From contig JASJBO010000089.1 of the NCBI GenBank assembly GCA_030066475.1, forward strand, positions 1 through 34,823: a DNA stretch of 34,823 nucleotides, given 5' to 3'. A program made the translations under genes and the position numbers. Positions 8,777 through 18,500 of this stretch are shown piece by piece. How positions within the stretch are numbered: the first letter of the stretch is position 1; every line of letters starts with the position of its first letter. The DNA is from Myxococcota bacterium (lineage in GTDB: Bacteria; Myxococcota_A; UBA9160; PR03). The notes under the pieces are model-generated. The model saw only the letters and a list, made by a program, of their open reading frames with translations. It was not told the origin of the DNA and did not search any database.

Positions 8777-9271
8777 CTAGAGGCGTCCCAGGCAGTCCGA
8801 GCAGAGCCAGAGGCGCCGCGCCTCGGGCCCGCCCATCCCGGCGTAGGCCTGCTGGCCGCGCTCGAGCGCGGCGCCGCAACTCGCGCAGGACGCCTCCCGG
8901 TTCAGGACGACCGGGTTCCAGGCGTCGACCTCGGCGAGGTCGGGGTCCGGCTCGGGCGCGCGCGCCTGGTCCGGCTCCGGGGCGCTCTTGCGGGCGCGCT
9001 GGGCCTCGCCGCCCGCCCTTCCCAGCTCGTCGCGGAAGCGGCGCGTCTCGCGCGAGACCTGGCGCGCCAGCTCGACCGAGTCGTTCACCAGGTCGTCGAC
9101 GTTGGCGACCACGTCGTCCACCAGGTTGAAGGCGTCCTCGAGCACGTTGCGGATCAGCTGGGAGACGGTGAGGCGGCGGCGCCGCGCCTCCTCCTTGAGC
9201 GTGGTCTCCAGATCCCGGTTCACGCGGGTCTGGATCAGCCGGTCCTTGCGGGGGCTGGGCGCGTCCGACAT
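8777..9271 (-). CDS. Ribbon-helix-helix DNA-binding protein with C-terminal zinc ribbon
   Basis: This protein has 164 residues. Residues about 9-47 (KDRLIQTRVNRDLETTLKEE, then RRLTVSQLIRNVLEDAF) have the beta-strand and two-helix pattern of CopG/Arc-type RHH repressors. A helical segment (about 47-85), an acidic Pro-rich linker and a zinc-ribbon-like pair follow: Cys129/Cys132 and Cys157/Cys160. I do not recognise a named family with this fusion. The start ATG at 9271 has no Shine-Dalgarno sequence. The palindrome TGTACTACA begins on its first base, so expression is probably autoregulated and may be nearly leaderless. It lies between the monooxygenase and AarF-type genes on the same strand. 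The target is inferred, not shown. Confidence 0.75.
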   Translation of the reverse strand: MSDAPSPRKDRLIQTRVNRDLETTLKEEARRRRLTVSQLIRNVLEDAFNLVDDVVANVDDLVNDSVELARQVSRETRRFRDELGRAGGEAQRARKSAPEPDQARAPEPDPDLAEVDAWNPVVLNREASCASCGAALERGQQAYAGMGGPEARRLWLCSDCLGRL

Positions 9272-9289
9272 GTACTACACCGTAGGACA
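9271..9289. promoter_or_regulatory. Putative RHH autoregulatory operator
   Basis: TGTACTACA (9271-9279) is followed by CGTAGGACA (9281-9289) at a 10-bp pitch, directly upstream of and touching the start codon of the RHH gene. RHH proteins classically bind tandem short repeats spaced by one turn. The first site is identical to the one in front of the AarF-type gene. A protein bound here would cover the translation start and any -10 element. Confidence 0.5.
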
Positions 9290-9312
9290 GATCTGGGCCG
9301 CCGTCCCGGGTC

Positions 9313-10377
9313 CTACCAGCGGTGCAGCTCCGGGAGCACCTCCGCGGAGAACAGGCTCAGGCTCGACTCCACCTCGGCCTCGGGCATCCCGCCGTAGTTC
9401 ACCACCAGGTTGAGCTCGAAGTCGCCGAGCAGCTCCCGGCGCCGGCGCAGCTTCTCGAGGATCTGGTCGGGCGTGCCCCAGGTCTGCACCGCGCAGTAGG
9501 CGTTGGCGGCCGGCTCCAGCCCCACCTGGCGGAACAGCTCGGCCGAGCTGGCGTAGTGGTCGTAGCCGCCGACGTCCTTGAAGTGGTCGCTCAGGATCTC
9601 GTAGTGCTCGATGATGGTCAGGAAGTAGTTGGGCATGTGCTCCATCGCCAGCTCCTGCGCGCGCGCGGGATCGGCGTGGCAGAACATCAGGTCGCCGGTG
9701 AGGGGCGGCGGGGGCGGCGCGTCGTGGTGGGCCCGGTAGCTCGCGCGGTACTTCGCGTGCGCACCCACTGCGAAGCTCTCCCAGGGCTCCTGGGAGAACA
9801 CCATCAGGCGCGCCCCGAGCCGCGCGGCCTGCTCGACGGAGTCGGGCGACATGCCCACGCAGTAGAAGCGGTCGCGAAAGCCGTGCATCGGGCGCGGCCG
9901 GATCTCGGTGCGCGCCTGCGGGTAGTAGGGACCTCCGCCCTCGATGAAGCCCTTGTCGAGTGCGTCGATGATCATCGGCGCGGCCTCGTCGAAGCGGTCG
10001 CGCGACTCGCCCATGTCGATGCCGAAGCCGCCGTACTCGACGCGCGCCAGTCCGCGCCCCAGACCCATCACGGCGCGTCCACCCGACAGGTGGTCGAGCA
10101 GCGCCAGCTTCTCCGCCACCCGCAGCGGGTCGTTCCACGGCACGATCACGGCACCGGTCGCCAGCCGGATGCGCTCGGTGCGGCCCGCCAGCCAGCTCAG
10201 GAACTGGACGTTGTCGGGGCAGGCCGCGTAGTCGGTGAAGTGGTGCTCGACCGCCCAGACCTTGTCGAAGCCCAGCGGCTCGGCCAGCTCGGCCACGCGG
10301 CGCTCGCTGCGCACCACGTCCTCGTCGCGGAACCGGCCCCGGTAGTTCTGGAAGATCAGCAGGATCCCGACGTCCAC
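9313..10377 (-). CDS. Luciferase-like (F420/FMN-dependent) monooxygenase
   Basis: This protein has 354 residues. I chose the GTG at 10377 because GGGAGG lies 8 bases upstream and the product then starts VDVGILLIFQNYRG, the first barrel strand. A GTG at 10416 would add 13 unconserved residues. Recognisable bacterial-luciferase-superfamily features are EHHFTDY after strand 2, the RIRLATGAVIVPWNDPLRVAE segment (residues split across the flavin site), LDHLSGGRAVMGLGRG and a C-terminal WGTPDQI that closes the barrel. Such enzymes oxidise organic substrates with FMNH2 or F420H2; the substrate is not predictable. It is upstream of the RHH gene on the same strand and divergent from the transporter gene. 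Confidence 0.88.
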   Translation of the reverse strand: MDVGILLIFQNYRGRFRDEDVVRSERRVAELAEPLGFDKVWAVEHHFTDYAACPDNVQFLSWLAGRTERIRLATGAVIVPWNDPLRVAEKLALLDHLSGGRAVMGLGRGLARVEYGGFGIDMGESRDRFDEAAPMIIDALDKGFIEGGGPYYPQARTEIRPRPMHGFRDRFYCVGMSPDSVEQAARLGARLMVFSQEPWESFAVGAHAKYRASYRAHHDAPPPPPLTGDLMFCHADPARAQELAMEHMPNYFLTIIEHYEILSDHFKDVGGYDHYASSAELFRQVGLEPAANAYCAVQTWGTPDQILEKLRRRRELLGDFELNLVVNYGGMPEAEVESSLSLFSAEVLPELHRW

Positions 10378-10453
10378 GGCGGCGCCTCCCGACCCTCGGA
10401 GGATACACGAGCGCACCCCGGGCGAGGCCCGCCCCTGCTATCGTGCTTCGCCC

Positions 10454-12232
10454 ATGGAGGCGCTCGGCTGGCAGGGCTGGCTCACGATCGGCGTGATCGG
10501 CGCGATGCTGGTCGCCCTGGTTCGCGGCATCGCCGGGCCGGACCTGGTCCTGATGGGCGGCCTCTTCATCCTGGCGACCGCCGGCGTGCTGACGCCCACC
10601 GAGACCTTCGCGGGCTTCGCCAGTCCCGCGATGATGACGGTGGGCGCGCTCTTCATCCTGTCCGCCGCGATGCGCGAGACCGGCGCTCTCGAGCTCACCC
10701 TGGGCCGGCTGTTCGGGAGCGCGCGCAGCGAGCGCGCCGGGCTGGCGCGGGCGCTGCCGCCGCTGGCGGGGCTGTCGGCGTTCCTGAACAACGCCCCGAT
10801 CGTGGCGATGATGACGCCGCTCGTGATCGACTGGGCGCGGCGCCACGGCATCGCGCCGAGCCGGCTGCTGATCCCGCTCAGCTACTCGACCATCCTCGGC
10901 TCGATCATCACCGTGATCGGCACCAGCGTGATCCTCACCGCCGACGGCCTGGTGCGCCAGGCGGGCCTCGAGCCGCTCGGCTTCTTCGAGCTGGCGCCGG
11001 TCGGCGTCCCGGTCGCCGTGCTCGGCCTGGGCTACCTGCTGCTGCTGGCGCCGCGGCTGCTGCCGAGTCGCTCCGACCCGGCGGCCGAGGTGGGCGAGCG
11101 CACCCGCGAGTACACCGTGACGATGCGGGTCGAGCCCGACTGCGCGCTGGTGGGCCAGGACATCGAGCGCGCCGGCCTGCGCCACCTGCCGGGCCTGTTC
11201 CTGTTCGAGATCGAGCGCGACGGCACCGGGATCTCGCCGGTGGCGCCCGAGGAGGTGGTGCGCGCCGACGACCGGCTCGTGTTCGCGGGCGCGGTCTCGA
11301 CGATCGTCGACCTGCAGCGCATCCGCGGCCTGGTGCCGGTGGCCGACGACGAGGGCTCGTGGCGCCCCGACCCGCGCCATCCGCTGGTGGAGGCAGTGCT
11401 GTCGCGCTCCTCGCCGCTGGCGAACCGGACGCTGCGCCAGGCCGACTTCCGGCGGGTCTACGACGCCGCCGTGATCGCGGTGCACCGCAACGGCGAGCGG
11501 GTCACCGGCAAGATCGGCGACATCATCATGCGGGCCGGCGACACGCTGCTGATCCAGGGCGCACCGGGCTTCCTGCGCGCGCACCGCAACAGCGCCGACT
11601 TCTACCTGGTGAGCGAGATCCCCGAGTCGGCGCCACCGCGCCACGATCGCGCCTGGTTCGCGGCCGGTGTGTTCCTGGCGATGGTGGCGCTGGCGGCCAC
11701 CGGCCTGCTGGCGATCTCGGTGGGCGCCTTCGTCGCGGGCGGCATCCTGATCGCCACCCGCTGCATCTCGGGAGCCGGCGCGCGGCGCAGCGTGCAGCTC
11801 CACGTGCTGGTCGTGATCGGGGCCGGCCTCGGCATCGCCTCGGCGATCGAGAAGACGGGTGCCGCCACGGCGATCGCCGGGCTGGTCGTCGAGCAGGCGC
11901 GCGCGCTCGGACCGCTCGGCATCCTGGCGACCATCTACCTGGTCACGAACCTGATGTCCGAGCTGCTGCACCACAACGCGTCGGTCGCGCTGATGTTCCC
12001 GATCGCCGTGGCGGCGGCCGGCCAGGTGGGCGTGGACCCGCGGCCGTTCGCGATCGCCGTGACGCTGGGGGCGAGCTGCGCGTTCGCGTCGCCGGTGAGC
12101 TATCAGACGCACCTGCTGGTGTACGGGCCCGGAGGCTATCGCTACACCGACTTCGTCCGGGTCGGCCTGCCGCTCAACGCGCTGTGCGCGGTGATCGCGA
12201 TCGCCCTGATCCCGCGGCTCTGGTCGTTCTGA
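10454..12232 (+). CDS. DASS/SLC13-type permease with two RCK_C (TrkA-C) domains
   Basis: This protein has 592 residues and follows the SLC13/CitMHS-like architecture. An N-terminal half has about five or six membrane helices and the FLNNAPIVAMMTP re-entrant motif (about residue 110). Two soluble RCK_C domains (about 215-285 and 310-390) follow, then a second membrane half with the matching HHNASVALMFP motif (about residue 505). Such proteins move dicarboxylates, sulfate or other anions with sodium or protons. The first SNNAT-like site has Pro where Thr is usual, so the substrate may differ. An extended -10-like TGCTATCGT ends 9 bp before the ATG, which would give a nearly leaderless message; that is a weak observation. 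The CPBP protease gene starts 6 bp after its stop, so the two are probably co-translated. Confidence 0.88.
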   Translation: MEALGWQGWLTIGVIGAMLVALVRGIAGPDLVLMGGLFILATAGVLTPTETFAGFASPAMMTVGALFILSAAMRETGALELTLGRLFGSARSERAGLARALPPLAGLSAFLNNAPIVAMMTPLVIDWARRHGIAPSRLLIPLSYSTILGSIITVIGTSVILTADGLVRQAGLEPLGFFELAPVGVPVAVLGLGYLLLLAPRLLPSRSDPAAEVGERTREYTVTMRVEPDCALVGQDIERAGLRHLPGLFLFEIERDGTGISPVAPEEVVRADDRLVFAGAVSTIVDLQRIRGLVPVADDEGSWRPDPRHPLVEAVLSRSSPLANRTLRQADFRRVYDAAVIAVHRNGERVTGKIGDIIMRAGDTLLIQGAPGFLRAHRNSADFYLVSEIPESAPPRHDRAWFAAGVFLAMVALAATGLLAISVGAFVAGGILIATRCISGAGARRSVQLHVLVVIGAGLGIASAIEKTGAATAIAGLVVEQARALGPLGILATIYLVTNLMSELLHHNASVALMFPIAVAAAGQVGVDPRPFAIAVTLGASCAFASPVSYQTHLLVYGPGGYRYTDFVRVGLPLNALCAVIAIALIPRLWSF

Positions 12233-12237
12233 GCCGC

Positions 12238-15200
12238 GTGCCGGCGCTGCGCCGCCTGCTGGTGCTGGCGCTGGCCGTCCCGGCGGCCTGGGCCGCGCTC
12301 GAGCTCCACCGCGCCGCCTTTCCCGAGGCGGCGGTGCACTTCGAGGTGGAGCGCGCGCACGTGCGCGCGCACACCGACCGGCTGCTGCGCGAGCTGGGCT
12401 TCGCGCCCGAGGGGTGGCGCACGGCGCTGAGCTTCCGCACCGACCGCGGCGCGCGCAACTTCCTCGACCTCGAGTGGGGAGCGGACGAGCTCGAGGCCGC
12501 GGTGCAGCGCGGCGTGCGCGTCTTCTCCTGGCGCGTCCGCTACTTCGAGCCGGGCCGCCTCGAGGAGCTCGCGATCCAGACGGACCCGGCGGGTCGTCTG
12601 GTCGGGTGGTCGGAGCGGATCCCCGAGACCGAGGAGCGCCCGGACCTCGAGGCCGAGGAGGCGCGTGCCCGGGCGCTCGCGTTCCTCGCGGCGCACGTCG
12701 CGCAGCACCCGGTCGAGGCGCTCGAGCCGCTCGAGGAGGACCTGCGCGAGCGCCCTGGCCACCGGGTGCAGCGCTTCACCTGGGAGCGGACCGACTGGGC
12801 CCAGGGCGAGGCCGTCTACAAGGTGGTGGTCGAGGTGGCCGGCGACCGGGTGTCGGCGTATCGCGAGGGGCTCGACCTGCCCGAGGCCTGGGAGCGCGAC
12901 TTCCGCACCCGGCGCTCGAGCAACGCGCTGTTCCAGACGCTCGCCTCGCGCGCCACCCTGCTGCTCGCGATCGGCGGCGCGGCCCTGTTCGCGTGGATGC
13001 TGACCCGGCGCGAGGTGGCCGGGCGCAACTTTCCACTCGGCTGGCTGATCCCCGTGGCCGTGCTGCTGATCGCCAGCGACCTGGGGAGCCTGCCGCAGTG
13101 GCTCACCCGCTATCGCACGCAGGACGACCTGCCGAGCTACCTGGCGAGCCAGGTCTTCGACGCGCTGTTCGACGCCGGTACGACGGTCGTGATGCTCGGT
13201 GTGCTGGCGTTCGTCGCGGACGCGCTCTGGAGCGCCGCGCTCCCGGCCCGCACGCCGCTGCGCGCCCTGCTCGCCGGGCCGGGGCTCGCCACCCGGGAGT
13301 CGCGGCACGCGGTGGGCGTCGGCTTCGCGCTCGCGCTCGCGCTGCTGGCCTACCAGGCGGCCTTCTACCTCGCCGGCCGCCGCGTCGGCATCTGGGCGCC
13401 GATCGACGTGGACGCCGCCCGCGTGCTGACCCACTACTGGCCCGCGCTCCAGGCGCTCGAGACCGGGGTGATCGCCGCGCTGTTCGAGGAGCTCGGCTTC
13501 CGCGTGATCGTCCCGCTGCTGGTGGCGCGGCTGACGGGCTCGCGCGCGCTCGGCATCGGCGTCGCCGCGCTGGTCTGGGGCTTCCTCCACAGCAGCTATC
13601 CCCAGCTCCCCGGCTGGGCGCGAGGCGTCGAGCTCACGGCCGCGGGCGTGGTGTTCGGCTGGGCCGCCTTCCGCTACGGAATCCTCGCCACGCTGGTCGC
13701 CCACTGCCTGTTCAACACCTGGCTCGGGGCCCAGGTCGCCTGGGGCACGGGCGCGGGCGCCGACCGCGCACTGGCCGTCGCGGTCTCGATCGCGCCGGCC
13801 CTGCTGTGGGTGGCCGGGCGCTGGCGCGCCCATCGCCACGGCGAGCCCACGCGCGCGTCGCTGCGTCCCTCCGACGCGGCACCGCCCCCGGTGGAGTTCG
13901 GAACGCGCGCGTGGGTGTCGACGGAGCCGCGGCGGCTGTCGCCCCGGGCCTGGGCCGCCGTGGGCGGGGCGATCGCGGCGAGCCTGGCCTTCCTGGTCGC
14001 GCTTCCCGATCCGCCGCTCGCCGATCTCGGCGCCGTGCCGATCCGCCGCGCCGAGGCCCGCGCGCAGGCCGACGCCCTGCTGGCGAGCGAGGCCGGCGTC
14101 GATCCGACGACGTTCCGGAGCGTCACCAGCTTCCGCGCGCGCGTGGCCTCGGCCGACGCGATCGAGTACCTGCTGACGCAGGCGGAGCCCGAGCGGGTCG
14201 CCACCTGGGTCCGCGACGACCTGTTCCGCAGCGGCTGGAGCACGCGCTACTTCCGCCCCGAGGAGCGCGAAGGCTGGAGCGTGCGGGTCGAGCCCGACGG
14301 CTCGCCCTTCCTGGTCTCCCGCTCGATCGCCGAGACCGCGCCGGGAGCAGAGCTGGAGAGCGAGGCCGCCGTCGAGCGGGCGCGCGCGGGCCTGGCCCGG
14401 CTGGTCGGGCCCGCCGCCGAGGGCGCCCAGCCCGTCACCGTGAACGCGCGCCAGCGCGAGGCGCGCCGCGACTGGACGGTCACCTTCGAGAGCGCCCGCT
14501 GGCAGGCCGGCGAGTCGCAGCTGCGCTGGACCGTGTCCCTGCTCGGGGATCACCTCAACGGCCTGCGGACCCAGGTGAAGCTCCCCGAGGCGTGGCTGCG
14601 CGAGCGCTCGGCCCGGGCCTGGGTCGACGCGCTCGACGTCCAGCTGCGGCGCGCGAACGGCATGCTGCGCTGGCTGCTGCCCGCCTTCCTGCTGGCGCTG
14701 CTGACGGCGCGACGCCTGCTGCCGTGGCGCGCCGCGCTGCCGCTCGCCGCGCTGTGCCTGGCCCTGGCGCTCGCCCGACAGCTCGACCAGCTTCCGTGGT
14801 TCGCGGCGGCCTACGACACCACCCAGCCCTGGCGCGACTACCTGGTGGTGCGCGGCCTCGGCATGGCGAGCGCCGTCGGGAGCCAGACGGCGATCGGCGC
14901 CGGCGGCGCGCTCCTGGTGCTGGGCCTGGTGCGCTGGCTGGGCGGGCGCGACCCGGTCGCGCTCCTGTTCGGCGCTCGCGGTGTCGAGCGCCGGCGGCGC
15001 TGGGTCGAGGGCTGCGCGCTGGGGTGGCTGGGCCTGTGCGCCTTCGCCCTGCTCCAGCTCGCGCTGGATGCGAGTCACGCCTGGATCTCGGGCGAGCGCG
15101 CCCTGCGCTGGGCGGCGCCCGCCGTGAACGCCAGCTCGCCCGCCCTCCAGGCCGTCGCGGCCTCGCTCCAGAGCGGCCTCCAGGCCGCCGTGCGCGACGC

Positions 15201-15597
15201 CGCGTCGCTGCTCGTGGTCGTGCTGCTGTGGCAGCGACGCCGTCCGTGGCTGTGGGTGCTGCTGCTCCTCCCGCTGCTCGACGCGGCGGTCCACCCCGAT
15301 GGGTGGGGGGAGGGCGCGCACGCTGCCGCCTCGTGGGCCCTGCGCAGCGCACTCGCGGTGGCCCTCTACGCCGGCCTGCTCCGCTTCAACGGCTTCGCCT
15401 ATCTCGTGCTGTTCGCCAGCAGCGAGCTGCTGCGCGCCGCCTGGCTGCTCACCGCGAAGGCCTGGCCGGCCTACGCGATCGAGGGCGTGATCGCCTGGGT
15501 CGCGCTGGCGCTGCCGCTGGTCGTCGCGGCGGCCCTGCTCCCGGGGCTGGGACGCGGATCGGTGTCGTCAGGACGACACCCCGTCAGCGGACCCTGA
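12238..15597 (+). CDS. Tandem-duplicated CPBP (CAAX/ABI) family intramembrane protease
   Basis: This protein has 1119 residues. The start is the GTG 6 bp after the permease stop. Frames open further upstream are antisense or out-of-frame shadow. The first half (about 1-540) has an N-terminal helix, an extracytoplasmic PepSY-like region with a WRVRYFEPGRLEEL motif, then membrane helices. These carry the CPBP active site: Glu417-Glu418 and Arg422 in EELGFR, His451 in WGFLHSSYP, and His489/Asn493 in HCLFN. The second half (about 560-1119) repeats the order, with TRYFRPEEREGWSVRV matching the first copy. Shared LPEAW...R elements before the membrane part also match. Its final membrane region shows no EExxxR or HxxxN, so it looks catalytically dead. 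The target is unknown; bacterial CPBP proteins process membrane substrates or give immunity to peptides. Confidence 0.85.
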   Translation: MPALRRLLVLALAVPAAWAALELHRAAFPEAAVHFEVERAHVRAHTDRLLRELGFAPEGWRTALSFRTDRGARNFLDLEWGADELEAAVQRGVRVFSWRVRYFEPGRLEELAIQTDPAGRLVGWSERIPETEERPDLEAEEARARALAFLAAHVAQHPVEALEPLEEDLRERPGHRVQRFTWERTDWAQGEAVYKVVVEVAGDRVSAYREGLDLPEAWERDFRTRRSSNALFQTLASRATLLLAIGGAALFAWMLTRREVAGRNFPLGWLIPVAVLLIASDLGSLPQWLTRYRTQDDLPSYLASQVFDALFDAGTTVVMLGVLAFVADALWSAALPARTPLRALLAGPGLATRESRHAVGVGFALALALLAYQAAFYLAGRRVGIWAPIDVDAARVLTHYWPALQALETGVIAALFEELGFRVIVPLLVARLTGSRALGIGVAALVWGFLHSSYPQLPGWARGVELTAAGVVFGWAAFRYGILATLVAHCLFNTWLGAQVAWGTGAGADRALAVAVSIAPALLWVAGRWRAHRHGEPTRASLRPSDAAPPPVEFGTRAWVSTEPRRLSPRAWAAVGGAIAASLAFLVALPDPPLADLGAVPIRRAEARAQADALLASEAGVDPTTFRSVTSFRARVASADAIEYLLTQAEPERVATWVRDDLFRSGWSTRYFRPEEREGWSVRVEPDGSPFLVSRSIAETAPGAELESEAAVERARAGLARLVGPAAEGAQPVTVNARQREARRDWTVTFESARWQAGESQLRWTVSLLGDHLNGLRTQVKLPEAWLRERSARAWVDALDVQLRRANGMLRWLLPAFLLALLTARRLLPWRAALPLAALCLALALARQLDQLPWFAAAYDTTQPWRDYLVVRGLGMASAVGSQTAIGAGGALLVLGLVRWLGGRDPVALLFGARGVERRRRWVEGCALGWLGLCAFALLQLALDASHAWISGERALRWAAPAVNASSPALQAVAASLQSGLQAAVRDAASLLVVVLLWQRRRPWLWVLLLLPLLDAAVHPDGWGEGAHAAASWALRSALAVALYAGLLRFNGFAYLVLFASSELLRAAWLLTAKAWPAYAIEGVIAWVALALPLVVAAALLPGLGRGSVSSGRHPVSGP

Positions 15598-18500
15598 TGC
15601 GCAGCGCCCCGGCTTCCGATGGCGAGACCCCACCGCTACCCTGACGCGGCGTTCGTTCGCAGAGCTGGAGCTCCGGTTGCGCCTTCGCTGTTCCGCCCTC
15701 GTCACCCTCTTCGGCCTCGCCCTCGGGCTGCACACAAGCGTTGTGCGCGCCGCCAGCATCGAGGCCGACGTCGAGCAGGACGGCGTCGTGATCTCCGACG
15801 CGTCGGGCTTCGCAGAGATCGTCCCCGGAGAGAGCGCGACCGTCGCCATCTACCTCGTCCTGGAGGAGGGAGAGCTCGTCTCGGCATTCGAGGCCGGCTT
15901 CGATCTCGCGGGCAACCCCGCCGTCGACGTCACCGTCGACCTGGGCCGGGTCGATCCCGGGCTGGCACCGCTCGGTGTCGGCAGCTGGACCGTCAACGAC
16001 GCCTTCGTCACGGGCGATCAGGCGCGCGTCTCGCTCACGCGCGAGGAGCAGGGCGGGGAGAGCCTCGTGGCGGACCTGCTCGTCGCCACCGCCGCCCAGG
16101 AGGGGATCTTCGAGGTGGTGCTCGCCGACCGGGTCGCGGCGGGCGACCTGGACGAGGAGCCCTTCTTCGTCATCGTGCCGATCGGGACCGCGAGCGGAAC
16201 CGTGCTCGCCACGATCGCGGTGCCCGAGCCGCGGCAGGCGGCACTCCAGGCAGCGGCGCTGCTCGCGCTTGGAGGGCTCGTCGGCGCCCGTCGCCGCAGC
16301 GCGGCTCGCGGCTGACGGCTCCTCCGCGGCGCGAGCCGACGCCGGCGTGAGGAGACGGATGGTCACGATTCCTTGCCCCTCGATCTCCACCGGGCTCGCA
16401 ATGGGAGAGAACCTGCTGGCATACGCCTCGACCGTCGGCTCGAGTTCGAGGTAGGCGCGCCCGGGGTCGATCGCGAACGTCCGCCGCCCCACGGGCTCCA
16501 ACGACGTGACTTCTTCGTAGATGATCTCGCCATCCGTGACGTAGACCGTGTACTCGTAGACGCCGAGCGTCTCCTCCCCGACCCTCCGACACGGCCCCAA
16601 CGCCCAGAGCTCGTATTTGAACGCTGCCGTGTATGCGGCGTCGAAGGAGTCCTCGGGTCCGGGCGCGAGGTTCGTGGCGCCGCCGAAGCTCCAGGCCAGC
16701 TCCAGGTCCACCGGCGCGGAGCGGTTGTTGACGACCTCCACCCACACGCGGGCGCTGCCGTTGAAGGAGCCCACGGCAGAGTGGTAGCCCAGGGCGGAAG
16801 GGGAGCCGAACGCTGCGCCCCCGCGCAGCACGAGCTGGACGGAGCGTGCGTCCCCCGCGAAGGAGATCGTGGCCTGGTGCGAGGCGGAGTCCGCGCCCAG
16901 GGAAGCCGCCGCCTCGGCCGGCTGCGAGTCCCCGGGCTCGAGGCGCATGCCGCCGCCCGGGGGACAGACGCTGAAGGACAGCTCGGGCACGTCCTCGGGA
17001 TCGAAGTCGACGGATTCGCCCGCGTCGCCGGACACGACGGCCCGCGCGAGGCCCTGATCGGACGAGAACGGGCTCAGACCCACCAGCACGCCGAGCGTCG
17101 TCCCCGTGCAGCGCCGCTCCAGCAGAGTGTCGCGGTCCTCGCTGTTGCCCTCGTAGAGGTCCGAGTAGGCGTAGTAGCAGAGCGCGTCGAGGTCGGTGAC
17201 GGCCTGCTCGGCGAAGTGGACCTCCTCGCCGGCGACGCTCTGCGTGACGTCGCCGCTGAGGGCGGGCGGCCCGTACTGGACCGATCCCGCTCGGTCGAGG
17301 TCGAAGGGTCCGCTCGAGCTGCCGCCGGTCCAGCCGTCGCCGTTCAGGTCGTAGCGGCCGTAGTCCGGCACGTCGGGCCGGAGCGGGAGGGCATCCGGGT
17401 CCAGGCTCCCGTAGTAGGCCGTGACGAACGCCTCCAGGTCGTCCGCGTCGAAGCGCAGGTCGTCGTTGGCGTCGAAGAGCGCGAAGCGCACCGGCGAGTT
17501 GAACTTGTCGGGCGCGGCGACCGCCGCGTCGATCGACAGCAAGGCCTCGTAGGCGTCGATCACCGGAGCCGGGTCGGGCCAGGGAGAGCAGTCGGGGCCT
17601 CCGCCGGTGGGGACCGGTTGCGCCGTGCCGAGGAGCGCCGTGATCAGCTGCTGGGGCGTCAGGTTCGGGTCGATCCCGGCGATCGCCCACAGGTAGGCCG
17701 CGAGCCCGGCGACCTGCGGGGCCGACAGGGACGTGCCGGAGGTCTCGCCCTGCGCGCCGACGGCGTCGGTGAAGGACCAGACGTCCCCACCGATGCCCGC
17801 GAGGTCACCGCCCGTGAACGACGTGGACGATCGACACTCGGTCGAATAGGGCTCGATGTCGGTGGGATCGGCCGTCGTGTTGAGCGCGTTCTCGATCACC
17901 AGCGTATTGGAGAGATTCGGGACCGGGCTGCCGGAGCCGTCTACGAGCCCGGTTAGCAGCCGCGCGGCGGCGAACGGGCCGCGGGTCCGTGCGTCGCGGA
18001 TGTCGGGCCCCGGAGGCGACTTGATGTTCCCCGCGGACGTGACGTGCAGCACGCGGCCCTCGAGGCCGGCCGCCCGCACCTTCTGGATCCACCAGATCGC
18101 GCTTCGCTGCGCGACCTGCAGTGCGGTGCAGAGGCCGCCCTGGCCGGTGCAGACGCTGCCGAAGCTGGTGTTCACCACCACGTTGCCCGGCGTGTTCTTC
18201 AACCGATCGATCAGCCGGTCCCGGAGGATCTGCGGATTCACGACCCGTGTCCGGTCGACGACCTGGAGGCTCACGGTTCCGGGGTAGATGCCGGTCGCGA
18301 AGTGCTGGCCGAAGGTTCCCGCGATCACGCCCAGCACGCGATAGCCGTGCGGAACCAGACCGCCGCTGCCGAAGTCGGCGGCACCGCCGATGTAGTCGAT
18401 GGTCGCGTTGGTCGGCGCGCCGCCCCCGAACCGGTCGGCCACCAGGACCTCCGGGAGGGGACTCGCGGTGGTGCCGAGCGCTCCCTTGGCGTTCCACGCG

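Noticed and set aside
12142..15321. A 1059-codon minus-strand open frame opposite the CPBP gene, and a 1076-codon plus-strand frame at 12414-15644
   Set aside because: Both have shadow composition. The true frame shows membrane helices and the CPBP active site.
9322..15597. A 2091-codon plus-strand open frame ending with the CPBP protease
   Set aside because: The part before 12238 runs antisense to the monooxygenase gene and out of frame through the permease gene, and has no recognisable domain.
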